Made by a program: the position numbers and the translations under genes
Shown here: piece after piece, positions 35,859 through 43,722 of the stretch
How positions within the stretch are numbered: the stretch's first letter is position 1
Layout of the letters: each line of letters opens with the position of its first letter
The notes under the pieces: model-generated
The model's database searches: none
What the model was told of the DNA's origin: nothing
Seen by the model: only the letters and a program-made list of their open reading frames with translations
Assembly (NCBI GenBank): GCA_012026835.1
Contig: VEPN01000010.1
Span: 1 to 64,000, forward strand
Length of the DNA stretch: 64,000 nt
Direction of reading: 5' to 3'
Source of the DNA: Candidatus Methanoperedens sp.
Lineage (GTDB): Archaea; Halobacteriota; Methanosarcinia; Methanosarcinales; Methanoperedenaceae

Positions 35859-36068
35859 TTACACTCCCCTAACCTTGGTTCTCTTTTCCTTAATTTCTCT
35901 AAAAATGTCATCCAGACTCTCAGATAACCATTGAGAGCGCTCTTTAGTGTAGTCACCCCTTCCTAAATCAAAACTCTGGACGAACCTGACCATCCCTATT
36001 GGTCCCAAGGCTTTTGCAAGCACTTCCAGTCCCTCTTTTCTTATTTCATTGATGGTTTTAGCTTTCAT
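35859..36068 (-). CDS. Small protein coupled to a PIN-domain gene (possible antitoxin)
   Basis: The 69-aa charged helical protein (INEIRKEGLEVLAKALGPIG, ending EIKEKRTKVRGV) overlaps the upstream PIN gene by 11 bases. A small partner next to a PIN gene suggests an antitoxin, although here it follows rather than precedes the toxin. No DNA-binding motif was recognised. Confidence 0.65.
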   Translation of the reverse strand: MKAKTINEIRKEGLEVLAKALGPIGMVRFVQSFDLGRGDYTKERSQWLSESLDDIFREIKEKRTKVRGV

Positions 36069-36504
36069 TTTCGGTTATCTCCATCAGCCATCTGACTGGG
36101 TTTTCAACTCTAACCTTAATCAGGCTGTCATCCACCATAACCTTTTTCACGATCTCATCATCAGTTGTGAGCATAACCTCTGAAGATTTCTCAGCGCATG
36201 CAAGATGCAGGGCATCCAATGCTTTCAATCCAATATTTTCAAGTTCAGAAGCCCTTTTCAATATGCTTTCATTAACAGTCACTCTATGTCCTGAAATTGC
36301 AGCAAGAACCTTAACGCCGGTTCTTCTTTCATCATCAGGGATTTTAGAAATTTCATAATTTATAGCTTCACTCCCTACGAGCTCCCAATCATACAGACAT
36401 CTGTTTAATATCGCCAATACCGCTTCGGATTCAATCCTTATTCTATCTTGGCTTTGTTCATCAAAAGGTCTGTTCAGGCAGCAGACATCCATATAAATTC
36501 TCAT
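36058..36504 (-). CDS. PIN-domain protein (putative toxin)
   Basis: The 148-aa PIN-fold protein starts MRIYMDVCCLNRPFD (Asp6), with Glu in AINYEISKIPDD, then ALDALHLACAE and LTTDDEIVKK as the later acidic residues. It likely cleaves RNA. It is the first gene of a two-gene unit with the small protein downstream. ATG 36504 was used; upstream is A/T-rich promoter-like DNA. Confidence 0.82.
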   Translation of the reverse strand: MRIYMDVCCLNRPFDEQSQDRIRIESEAVLAILNRCLYDWELVGSEAINYEISKIPDDERRTGVKVLAAISGHRVTVNESILKRASELENIGLKALDALHLACAEKSSEVMLTTDDEIVKKVMVDDSLIKVRVENPVRWLMEITENES

Positions 36505-36642
36505 GAATAATTACTTCCATAGTGCTTACTATTAGATAATAATTTGCTTTTATATAATTCGATTTCCAGTGCCCCCTTTTATTTTATCAATAGGTAGAGA
36601 AACAAATGAACTTTAGCATCCTCATGCACCTGCGCGTGGATG

Positions 36643-36662
36643 CCCCCGACCTCGGTCGGGGG
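36643..36662. repeat. GC-rich perfect hairpin resembling IS200/IS605-family ends
   Basis: CCCCCGACC (36643-36651) pairs with GGTCGGGGG (36654-36662) around a 2-base centre, preceded by GGATG and followed by TAGTGACG. Very similar CCCCCGAC hairpins occur near the right ends of archaeal IS200/IS605/TnpB elements. No tnpA or tnpB lies nearby, so it may be a solo relic. The surrounding 322-base gap is otherwise GC-rich sequence unlike its neighbours, with no other gene. Confidence 0.45.
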
Positions 36663-36788
36663 TAGTGACGCGTGCCTCGAACCATAAGAAAGGATTATCG
36701 TCCATTCGCCAGGACAATCATGCCCCTGCCGTACCACCAGTGACGCAGGCAGATGAGAACGGCGCGCCCCGAATCATAGGGAGGCGAC

Positions 36789-36805
36789 CCTGCAAACCGC
36801 ACAGC
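36789..36805 (+). repeat. Left direct repeat flanking the MqsRA-like pair
   Basis: The 17-base CCTGCAAACCGCACAGC recurs at 37491-37507 with a single mismatch, in the same orientation. The two copies bracket the toxin-antitoxin genes at 36827-37415. They could mark the borders of an inserted cassette or a pre-existing duplicated motif. Confidence 0.55.
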
Positions 36806-36826
36806 GTCCTTATATAATAAGATACA

Positions 36827-37171
36827 TCAACTCACTATCTTGACTTCCAGCTTATCTTTATCCACCGGGAAAAGCTGGACTATAGATTTATAATGAATAC
36901 CAAGGAACTCCGCAATCTCCGGAGGAATCCTTATCACGAGGGAATTCCCGGATTTTGTAACAGATACCTTTCGCTCCAATCCGAAAATATTCTTCTTTTT
37001 AACCTCGGCCTCAATCTCTTTCATTGTATCCTGATCCAGATATTCTGAGCCGCACAAAGTACAAACTTCCGCATCTCTCAATCCAAAATTGATCCCAAAA
37101 AACTCCACTTCAACTTTTGATTTTTTTAATTCGCCTCCACAACTGCATTTATACGGAATTTCTTTATTCAT
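36827..37171 (-). CDS. MqsA-like antitoxin (YgiT zinc finger plus AbrB-like domain)
   Basis: The 114-aa protein has an N-terminal zinc-finger of the YgiT type (CSCGGEL and CTLCGSEYL) and a C-terminal AbrB-like segment (VTKSGNSLVIRIPPEIAEFL). This is the fold plan of antitoxins partnered with small mRNA interferases. It starts 4 bases after the toxin-like gene; the toxin-first order matches mqsRA. Confidence 0.85.
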   Translation of the reverse strand: MNKEIPYKCSCGGELKKSKVEVEFFGINFGLRDAEVCTLCGSEYLDQDTMKEIEAEVKKKNIFGLERKVSVTKSGNSLVIRIPPEIAEFLGIHYKSIVQLFPVDKDKLEVKIVS

Positions 37172-37175
37172 GTTA

Positions 37176-37415
37176 TCACCACAATTTTACGGTAACCGGA
37201 TATATCTTTCTTATTTCTTTATTTTTCAGTACTTGCTCATCATACACGATGCTAAAGAACCTGTAGAACGCTTCTATTAAACCTGTGTTCATTTGCATTG
37301 ATTTCTTCCCTTTGATAATAGCATCTTTCACTTCGTCCATCGATACCCCTCGCAGCCACATTCGCTCAATCGCATGTTTGCATCTTTTATGATTCCAATT
37401 AATTTTTAGTTCCAT
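37176..37415 (-). CDS. DUF4258-like small toxin
   Basis: The 79-aa protein (MELKINWNHKRCKHAIERMW ... SMDEVKDAIIKGKK) resembles DUF4258/RelE-fold mRNA interferase-type toxins, with a basic core and conserved His/Arg. ATG 37415 is preferred; the longer frame to 37520 adds 35 unlike residues that overlap the next gene. It is paired with the zinc-finger antitoxin just downstream. Confidence 0.75.
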   Translation of the reverse strand: MELKINWNHKRCKHAIERMWLRGVSMDEVKDAIIKGKKSMQMNTGLIEAFYRFFSIVYDEQVLKNKEIRKIYPVTVKLW

Positions 37416-37490
37416 ATGTATTATTCGTATTCTTCGTATTATTAATATTTTTGGGTCAATCATTGTACCCACACTATAACGAGAATGCAA

Positions 37491-37507
37491 CCTGCAAACC
37501 GCGCAGC
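37491..37507 (+). repeat. Right direct repeat flanking the MqsRA-like pair
   Basis: CCTGCAAACCGCGCAGC is the second copy of the 17-base repeat at 36789, differing at one base. It lies only 9 bases beyond the stop codon of the ruvA-linked gene, which suggests the toxin-antitoxin unit was inserted at the 3' end of that operon. Confidence 0.55.
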
Positions 37508-37516
37508 TTCGTGATA

Positions 37517-37948
37517 TCAATCCCCTTCAAACCTCTCAGACAGCAGCATTCCTTTTACCTCGAATTGTTTCTTTCTGTCCTTGAGCCCGGAAAGTTCAAA
37601 AAAAGATTCTGTTTTCCTGCCAGCTTTCCTGCGCCCGAATAATATTTGGCCGCCTTTCTCAAGGTATTCCTTATAAACGTCTTCGAACTGGTCCTTTTCT
37701 TCATCATTTAACTCGATGGTGGATACATTGCCTGAAAGCTGGTTCAGTACCTTGAGCACATGAACCTTTCGCATACGCTTGAGTTCGCCCGCATCCACCA
37801 TTCCAGGGGTGATATAGACACTTTTGTTTAACTTAGGAGACCAGGCTACGGTCTCATCTGTTATTTCGATGAACGCTATTGGTACATACTCGCCAGGTTT
37901 GGGCTTTATGAAGTGCTTGATAAGCCTTTTTTCAATTTCGGGCAACAA
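37517..37948 (-). CDS. Conserved-looking hypothetical protein coupled to ruvA
   Basis: The 143-aa soluble protein is rich in charged residues (FIKPKPGEYVPIAFIEITDE, LNDEEKDQFEDVYKEYLEKG). I do not recognise the family. It begins one base after the ruvA stop, so it is translated from the same message and may act in recombination. There is no signal peptide or membrane segment. Confidence 0.7.
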   Translation of the reverse strand: MLPEIEKRLIKHFIKPKPGEYVPIAFIEITDETVAWSPKLNKSVYITPGMVDAGELKRMRKVHVLKVLNQLSGNVSTIELNDEEKDQFEDVYKEYLEKGGQILFGRRKAGRKTESFFELSGLKDRKKQFEVKGMLLSERFEGD

Positions 37949-37949
37949 A

Positions 37950-38534
37950 TCATTCCTTTATTTTCAAGAGAGCGGCTTTTATCAGCGCCTCTACTGTAGG
38001 TTCTTTCATTCTTTGCGATACGGCCTCCACTGCTTCCTGAGCCCTCTTTTCAGGGAAACCAAGCGCAGTAAGGGCGCTCACAGCATCATAATTGATGCTG
38101 CTCTGGGGATATCCTTTGAAGCTTTCCATTTTCTTTTTTATCTTGTCCCGAAGCTCAAGGATAAGCCTTTTGGCGTTTTTTTGCCCTACCCCGGAAATAC
38201 GGGTCAGGACTTTTTCATCTTCATGGATTATGGCAACAGCAAGTTCTTCAAGCCGTATCTGGGACATGATGTTTAAAGCGGTCTGCGGCCCTATTCTTGT
38301 CACACTTATCAGCAGCTTGAACATCTCAAGCTCGTTCTCGCTGGTAAATCCATACAGTGTAAGTGCGTCTTCTCTTACATTGAGATACGTAAAAAGTTTT
38401 ACTTTCCCTTTCTTATCCGCAAGTTCCTGCAATGTCGGCTTGCCTACGTTCACGTGGTATCCGATACCCCCGACATCGATTACAATAAAACCTTCGCCCT
38501 GATGCGCTACCTCGCCGCAGATATGTGATATCAT
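37950..38534 (-). CDS. ruvA: Holliday junction DNA-binding protein RuvA (bacterial type)
   Basis: The 194-aa protein matches bacterial RuvA in length and motifs. The N-terminal OB fold is ISHICGEVAHQGEGFIVID ... YLNVREDALTLYGF. The helix-hairpin-helix pairs are LISVTRIGPQTALNIMS and LTRISGVGQKNAKRLILEL. The C-terminal RuvB-binding domain includes AVSALTALGFPEKRAQEAV. RuvA tetramers hold four-way junctions for the RuvB motor. RuvB is not in this window. It is unusual in archaea, which normally use Hjc/Hje. Confidence 0.92.
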   Translation of the reverse strand: MISHICGEVAHQGEGFIVIDVGGIGYHVNVGKPTLQELADKKGKVKLFTYLNVREDALTLYGFTSENELEMFKLLISVTRIGPQTALNIMSQIRLEELAVAIIHEDEKVLTRISGVGQKNAKRLILELRDKIKKKMESFKGYPQSSINYDAVSALTALGFPEKRAQEAVEAVSQRMKEPTVEALIKAALLKIKE

Positions 38535-38616
38535 AGCACCGTCCCATTATTATTGTTAAATCGTTTCATAGATGTCTATACGTTTTGATATATTTTAAAT
38601 TATTTGAAACATTATT

Positions 38617-38636
38617 ATAATCATAATTATGATTAT
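38617..38636. promoter_or_regulatory. Perfect 20-base A/T-rich palindrome between ruvC and ruvA
   Basis: ATAATCATAATTATGATTAT reads identically on both strands. It lies 83 bases upstream of the ruvA start and 93 bases past the ruvC stop. A TATA-like run (TTTAAAATATATC on the minus strand, about 38600-38588) stands between it and ruvA. The position suits an operator or upstream activator site for ruvA; the binding factor is unknown. Confidence 0.45.
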
Positions 38637-38728
38637 TATTTTAATGGATAAATATATAACACATACGATTGTATATGGGCTGGGGGAAGATGGGAGTGGG
38701 TTTACCTCCAGAAATTAACAAAAAAAGC

Positions 38729-39199
38729 TTATTTTTGCCAGTTAATATGGCATAAAGCGATCGAAAGGCCATCGGCAGCGTCATCAGGTTTGGGTATATC
38801 ATCAAGCTTGAGCAGATTCCGTATCATCTCCTGCATCTGCCTCTTATCGGCACGGCCCGAACCGGTAATCGCCTGCTTCACCTGGGCAGGAGTATATTCA
38901 AATAAAGGAATATGCCTTTGCTGGGCTGCAAGAAATATGACGCCTCTTGCTTCGCTCACACCCATCGCCGAGGTAACGTTCCTTGTGAAAAACAGTTTTT
39001 CGACCGCTATATTGTCGGGCGCATACTTCTCAAGCAACTCATTTATTTCGGTATATATCTCCAGCAGGCGCTGCGGGGTTCTTTTATCTCCTGAAGTCCG
39101 GATGCAGCCGTAGCTTAAAGGAATGATGCTGTTTTCATAAGTCTCAATTACACCAAAGCCGACAGTTGCAAGTCCGGGGTCGATCCCTACAACAATCAT
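38729..39199 (-). CDS. ruvC: Crossover junction endodeoxyribonuclease RuvC (bacterial type)
   Basis: The 156-aa resolvase has the catalytic acids in VVGIDPGLATVGFG (Asp near 6), IAVEKLFFTRN (Glu) and KPDDAADGLSIALCH (two Asp), matching the D-E-D-D set of RuvC. It cleaves Holliday junctions. ATG 39199 fits the family start; the longer frame adds 38 residues reading through the promoter. It is in the same orientation as ruvA, 194 bases upstream of it. Confidence 0.93.
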   Translation of the reverse strand: MIVVGIDPGLATVGFGVIETYENSIIPLSYGCIRTSGDKRTPQRLLEIYTEINELLEKYAPDNIAVEKLFFTRNVTSAMGVSEARGVIFLAAQQRHIPLFEYTPAQVKQAITGSGRADKRQMQEMIRNLLKLDDIPKPDDAADGLSIALCHINWQK

Positions 39200-39338
39200 A
39201 ATAATATAAAATACATGATAAGGGTTTAACTTATCGGTCAAGGGGTAAAAACTCCAGCTCTTCAGGGCGGAGGATGTTATGCCCGGCAATTTTGAATAAG
39301 CTTTAATATACACTTAACCATTACGTGAACCGATTAAG

Positions 39339-39986
39339 ATGAATATTATTTTACTAGGGCCCCCAGGTGCAGGAAAAGGTACCCAGGCCAAAAAAATCGC
39401 AGAGTATTGCTTGATCCCCCATATATCCACCGGGGATATACTGCGTGAGAATATCAATAATAACACGAATCTCGGATTGAAAGCAAAATCGTATATGTCA
39501 AAAGGTGAACTTGTGCCTGATGAGCTTTTGATAACTATCATAAAGGACAGGTTATCTAAGAAGGATTGTTCAGGCGGGTTCCTTCTAGATGGCTATCCGA
39601 GAACCATACCGCAGGCGGATGCCTTGCAGATGATTCTTACAGAATCCAATAAAAAGCTTGATGTTGTGCTGAACATCGATGTGGATGACGAGGAATTGAT
39701 AAATAGACTGTCAGGACGAAGAATGTGCTCATGCGGCGCAAGCTATCACCTGATATTCAATCCTCCAGCAAAGGATGAGATATGTGACCGCTGTGGAGGG
39801 AAATTGTACCAGAGAGATGATGACAAGGCTGAGGCAATAAAAAACAGGCTGGTTGTTTATAAGAAACAGACCCAGCCCCTGATAGAATATTATAAGAAGA
39901 AAGGTATCCTGCAAGAGATTGACGGCGGAAAGGATATTCAGGCTATCTTTGAAAATATTAAAAAAGTATTGGAGAAGTATGATTAA
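39339..39986 (+). CDS. adk: Adenylate kinase (long form, zinc-binding lid)
   Basis: The 215-aa enzyme has the P-loop LGPPGAGKGTQ at 6-16, STGDILRENI, LLDGYPRTIPQADAL, and a LID with four cysteines (MCSCGASY and CDRCGG) for zinc. It interconverts ATP plus AMP with two ADP. It resembles bacterial-type Adk rather than the trimeric archaeal AdkA. It heads the adk-DUF106-cmk-cbf5 order found in archaeal translation-linked clusters. Confidence 0.95.
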   Translation: MNIILLGPPGAGKGTQAKKIAEYCLIPHISTGDILRENINNNTNLGLKAKSYMSKGELVPDELLITIIKDRLSKKDCSGGFLLDGYPRTIPQADALQMILTESNKKLDVVLNIDVDDEELINRLSGRRMCSCGASYHLIFNPPAKDEICDRCGGKLYQRDDDKAEAIKNRLVVYKKQTQPLIEYYKKKGILQEIDGGKDIQAIFENIKKVLEKYD

Positions 39987-40575
39987 GAAAACGTTAAATA
40001 AAATAGCGCTTGGCCTGGGAATCTTCCTTCTTCTGGGTGTCATGTTTATCCAGGGCTTTGTGGGCACTATAGGACAACTTATGGATTCCCTGTTCAAACC
40101 TTTGATCAGTATATTTCCGCTGTATATTTTAATATTTATATTTGCTACAATTACAGGCCTGTATGCTTCTCTTATCCAGAAATATACAATGGACTGGACA
40201 TTAATGAGGCGTGTCCAGGAACGGACGAAAAGCATGCAAAAGGAAATGAGGGAAGCGCAGCTGGCCAACAATGCCCAGAAAATGAAAAAATTACAGGCCC
40301 AGCAAACAGAAATGATGGGTGACCAGATGGAACTGATGAAGCAGCAGTTCAAACCGATGCTATATATAAGCATTATATCAATGCCGATTTTCTTCTGGAT
40401 ATACCTTATAATCAGCCAGCAGCCCGACGCCACAATGGTATTCCCTTTCTGGGGAGAACAGAAATTAACCGGTAAAGTCTTCTGGGAAATCCAATACTGG
40501 TTGTTCTGGTATTTCGTATGTTCTTTTCCTATAAGCCAGATAACAAGAAAAGCATTGAATATAGGCGGTATTTGA
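39979..40575 (+). CDS. DUF106 membrane protein (archaeal Oxa1/YidC/EMC3-type insertase)
   Basis: The 198-aa protein has three main hydrophobic segments (IALGLGIFLLLGVMFIQGFV, LYILIFIFATITGLYASLI, and YISIISMPIFFWIYLII) with a charged coiled coil between them (QERTKSMQKEMREAQLA). That is the DUF106/Ylp1 layout of archaeal YidC homologues that insert small membrane proteins. ATG 39979 with GGAG upstream overlaps the adk stop by 8 bases. The location next to secretion and rRNA-processing genes is typical. Confidence 0.88.
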   Translation: MIKKTLNKIALGLGIFLLLGVMFIQGFVGTIGQLMDSLFKPLISIFPLYILIFIFATITGLYASLIQKYTMDWTLMRRVQERTKSMQKEMREAQLANNAQKMKKLQAQQTEMMGDQMELMKQQFKPMLYISIISMPIFFWIYLIISQQPDATMVFPFWGEQKLTGKVFWEIQYWLFWYFVCSFPISQITRKALNIGGI

Positions 40576-41097
40576 TTGATAATCACTATCAGCGGTCCAC
40601 CCGGAAGCGGCAAGAGCACGCTTTCCAGGTTACTGTCAGCCAGGCTGGGACTTGAACTTGTCTCAATGGGAGACGTTTTCAGGAAATGTGCAGAGGATAG
40701 GTGCATGTCGCTTGAAGAGTTCGGTCTGCTTGCAAAATGCGAGGATGGCATCGACAGGAAAATCGATGAAATGCAAAAAAAGATAGCTGCTGAAAGGGAT
40801 AATATCATTCTTGAAGGCAGGCTTTCGGGTTTTCTTGTGGATGCGGATCTTAAGGTCTGGCTCAAAGCCCCGATCGAAGTAAGGGCGGAGCGTATTGCAA
40901 AAAGAGAATGTAAACCCATCTCTTCAGCCATGGCAGAAACACTGGAAAGGGAACAATGTGAAAGGGTGAGGTATCAAAGCTATTATTACATAGATATAAG
41001 AGACCTGTCCATATACGACCTTGTGATAGATTCCAGTAAATGGAATCCTGAAGAAATCAGCGAAATTGTACTTAAAGCGGTTGGATTTCTGGCATGA
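40576..41097 (+). CDS. cmk: Cytidylate kinase (archaeal type)
   Basis: The 173-aa nucleotide kinase starts with TTG directly after the DUF106 stop. P-loop ISGPPGSGKSTLS is at residues 5-17; SMGDVFRKCAED and ILEGRLSGFL follow. It phosphorylates CMP/dCMP. The short length and the lack of the bacterial insert match archaeal Cmk. The stop overlaps the Cbf5 start by 4 bases. Confidence 0.92.
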   Translation: MIITISGPPGSGKSTLSRLLSARLGLELVSMGDVFRKCAEDRCMSLEEFGLLAKCEDGIDRKIDEMQKKIAAERDNIILEGRLSGFLVDADLKVWLKAPIEVRAERIAKRECKPISSAMAETLEREQCERVRYQSYYYIDIRDLSIYDLVIDSSKWNPEEISEIVLKAVGFLA

Positions 41098-42089
41098 ACC
41101 TGTTACCTTCTGAGAAAAAAAGAGAAACACTGGTTAAATCAGAGGATTCAACCGATGAACGTTTCGGTAAAAGACCGGGTGAGCGCCCCATTAAAGAATA
41201 TATTGAAAAGGGGGTGATAAATCTGGATAAGCCTGCGGGACCCACAAGCCATGAAGTGACATCGTGGGTAATAAAAATCCTGGGACTTGAAAAAGCAGGG
41301 CATAGCGGTACTCTTGATCCAAACGTGACCGGACTTCTCCCGGTTATGCTTGGTGACGCCACAAAAGCAGTGGATGCGCTCCTGACCGCAGGAAAGGAGT
41401 ATGTGTGTCTTATGAAGCTTCATTCCAAAGTCCCCGAAAAGGAGATAAAACAGGTTTTTCGCGAATTCACAGGTCCTATATTCCAGAAACCTTCGATCAA
41501 GTCTGCAGTAAAACGTGAAACAAGGATAAGGAATATCTATTATCTTGAGTTTCTTGAAATGGATGGTGAAAACATCCTGTTCCTGGTGGGATGCGAGGCA
41601 GGGACGTATATAAGGAAGCTATGCCACGATATGGGATTGTACATGGGTACGGGGGCGCATATGCAGGAACTGCGGCGTACAAAATCCGGGCCATTTCGTG
41701 AAGATGGGACAATGGTGACACTTTTTGATGTTAAGGATGCGTATATCGAATGGGAAGAGAATAAGAATGAAGAGTTCCTGCGAAAGGTGATATACCCCAT
41801 GGAATTTGCTCTTTCGCACCTGCCCAGGATAGTTATAAGGGATAATGCCGTGGATGCTATCTGCCATGGTGCAAGCCTTGCGGCCCCGGGTGTGCTCACA
41901 GTAGAGAGCAACATTGAGAAAGGAGATGCGGTGGCCATCTTTACCCTGAAAGGAGAGGCTATCTCTTTTGGGGTTGCGCAGATGAAGTCCCTGGATATAT
42001 TGAAAGCTGCCACTGGTATCGTGACTTCTACCGAGCGGGTGTTTTTAGAGCCCGGGACATACCCGAAAGGATGGAAGGCAAAAGCATAA
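41094..42089 (+). CDS. cbf5: rRNA/tRNA pseudouridine synthase Cbf5 (TruB family)
   Basis: The 331-aa protein has the TruB/Cbf5 core VINLDKPAGPTSHEV, then HSGTLDPNVTGLLPV with catalytic Asp75, and CEAGTYIRKLCHDMG. A C-terminal PUA domain runs from about residue 250 (HLPRIVIRDNAVDAICHGAS). Cbf5 is the catalytic subunit of archaeal H/ACA guide RNPs. It closes the adk cluster; tRNA-Ser follows 28 bases downstream. Confidence 0.95.
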   Translation: MNLLPSEKKRETLVKSEDSTDERFGKRPGERPIKEYIEKGVINLDKPAGPTSHEVTSWVIKILGLEKAGHSGTLDPNVTGLLPVMLGDATKAVDALLTAGKEYVCLMKLHSKVPEKEIKQVFREFTGPIFQKPSIKSAVKRETRIRNIYYLEFLEMDGENILFLVGCEAGTYIRKLCHDMGLYMGTGAHMQELRRTKSGPFREDGTMVTLFDVKDAYIEWEENKNEEFLRKVIYPMEFALSHLPRIVIRDNAVDAICHGASLAAPGVLTVESNIEKGDAVAIFTLKGEAISFGVAQMKSLDILKAATGIVTSTERVFLEPGTYPKGWKAKA

Positions 42090-42117
42090 GAACCCTTTGG
42101 TATATTCAGGTGTTAAA

Positions 42118-42203
42118 GCCGAGGTAGTCTAGCGGCCTAAGGCGCAAGCCTGGAAAGCTTGTGGGGCTCACGCCCCTCGGGAGTTCAAGTCTCCCCCTCG
42201 GCG
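42118..42203 (+). tRNA. tRNA-Ser (anticodon GGA)
   Basis: The 86-base cloverleaf has acceptor GCCGAGG / CCTCGGC and discriminator G42203. The anticodon stem CAAGC/GCTTG carries loop CTGGAAA, so the anticodon is GGA (UCC/UCU codons). A long class II variable arm and the T stem-loop GGGAG TTCAAGT CTCCC confirm serine. CCA is not encoded. Confidence 0.96.
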
Positions 42204-42246
42204 CTTTGATCTCTAAAAGGACAGTTTCAAAAAAGCAGAAAGTTGC

Positions 42247-42256
42247 TTTATATATA
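42247..42256 (+). promoter_or_regulatory. TATA-box-like element for the beta-helix surface protein gene
   Basis: TTTATATATA lies 74 bases upstream of the start codon of the next gene and 44 bases past the tRNA. It matches an archaeal TATA box. The implied start site would leave a leader of roughly 50 bases. Confidence 0.4.
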
Positions 42257-42329
42257 CCCCTCATTTGATACAAAAGAATTAAGTGCCATGTAATATCAGT
42301 AGGTATTACCGGATAGGATGTGAGTTCAA

Positions 42330-43637
42330 ATGGTCATTAATAAAATAGGAATAGAACATCTAATTATTACATTGTTGCTGGCTTTATATTTTACAGGCAG
42401 CAGCGCAGCAGCAAACGGTATAATTGTAACGGGTGCTCCTACCACGACGTTTACTCTTACTGTAAATGCAGCAGGAGGCGCTGATTACAAAAAGATACAG
42501 GATGCGGTAGACAATGCAGGGGACGGTTATACGATCCTGGTAAGCGGTGGAGTAACTTATACGCTTACATATTACGAGAACTTGAATGTGAACAGGTCAG
42601 TCAAACTAAAAGGAATTGACAATGGCAGGGGGATGCCTGTTGTGAATGCAAGCAAAAAAGGAAGCACAATCATACTGAACGCCAGTAATTCCACAATTGA
42701 AGGCTTTACTATTGTGAACTCGGGAAGTCTGTCCGGCGATGCCGGGATTCGCATCAATTCCAGAAATAACACGATCAGAAATAACACTATAACTAGAAAT
42801 AATTATGGCATATATATGGCTGTCTCAGGTAATAATTATATATACAACAATTATTTCAACAATACAAACAACTTCAAAACTAATGGATCCAACAAATGGA
42901 ATTCAACAAAGACGGCAGGAAAAAATATCAATGGAGGGCCCTTTATAGGGGGGAATTTCTGGGCAAATCCCAGCGGTACTGGTTACAGTCAGAAATGTGC
43001 CGATTATAATAGAGATGGCATATGTGATATTTCCTATACGCTTGCCATTAATAACAAAGATTACCTGCCGCTTGCCATCAATGATACGGTGCCACCTGCC
43101 AGTGTCACAAAACTTTCCAATGTGAGCTATAATTCGTATTATATTAAATGGAACTGGACGGACCCGATTGATAAAGACTTTTCAAGGGTGATGATCTACC
43201 TTGATGGAAAATTCAAGATCAATGTATCAAAAGGCATAAAGAACTATAATGCAACAGGACTTTTAGCTAATACCCAGCATACTATTTCAACAAGGACTGT
43301 GGATATATATGGCAACATCAATACTACCTGGATGAACAATACAGCAAGGACAGCAGCGGATTCCATACCCCCCGCAAATGTTTCAGGCTTGAAAAATGTA
43401 AGCTATGCCAAAGTCTATATCAAATGGACATGGATAGATCCCCCAGATAAGGATTTCTCAAAAGTCATGGTTTATCTTGATGGAAAATTCAAGATAAATG
43501 TATCCAAAGGTATAAAGAACTATAACGCAACAGGGCTTTTGGCCGGTACCCAGCATACCATTGCAACAAGAACAGTTGATGTGAATGGAAACATCAACGC
43601 CACATGGACAAATCATACTGCAAGGACAGCACCCTGA
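42330..43637 (+). CDS. Exported NosD/parallel beta-helix protein with two FN3-like repeats
   Basis: The 435-aa protein has an N-terminal signal-like helix (IEHLIITLLLALYFTGSSAA). A right-handed beta-helix follows (DYKKIQDAVDNAGDGYTILV, then NTIRNNTITRNNYGIYM), and then two nearly identical 90-residue FN3-like units, both containing DGKFKINVSKGIKNYNATGL. Asn-x-Ser/Thr sites are very frequent. It is probably a secreted or S-layer-associated protein; the ligand is unknown. Only the signal, not an anchor, is visible. Confidence 0.85.
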   Translation: MVINKIGIEHLIITLLLALYFTGSSAAANGIIVTGAPTTTFTLTVNAAGGADYKKIQDAVDNAGDGYTILVSGGVTYTLTYYENLNVNRSVKLKGIDNGRGMPVVNASKKGSTIILNASNSTIEGFTIVNSGSLSGDAGIRINSRNNTIRNNTITRNNYGIYMAVSGNNYIYNNYFNNTNNFKTNGSNKWNSTKTAGKNINGGPFIGGNFWANPSGTGYSQKCADYNRDGICDISYTLAINNKDYLPLAINDTVPPASVTKLSNVSYNSYYIKWNWTDPIDKDFSRVMIYLDGKFKINVSKGIKNYNATGLLANTQHTISTRTVDIYGNINTTWMNNTARTAADSIPPANVSGLKNVSYAKVYIKWTWIDPPDKDFSKVMVYLDGKFKINVSKGIKNYNATGLLAGTQHTIATRTVDVNGNINATWTNHTARTAP

Positions 43638-43722
43638 TTGTCATTGGCAATCACTTCTTAACCACAAACTACATAAGTAAGGAAACCCAAATTAAAAATG
43701 GATAGAATAGGAAGAATGACCC

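Noticed and set aside
42118-42203. tRNA-Ser as an integration site for a mobile element.
   Set aside because: No integrase gene or repeated tRNA 3' end was seen on either side.
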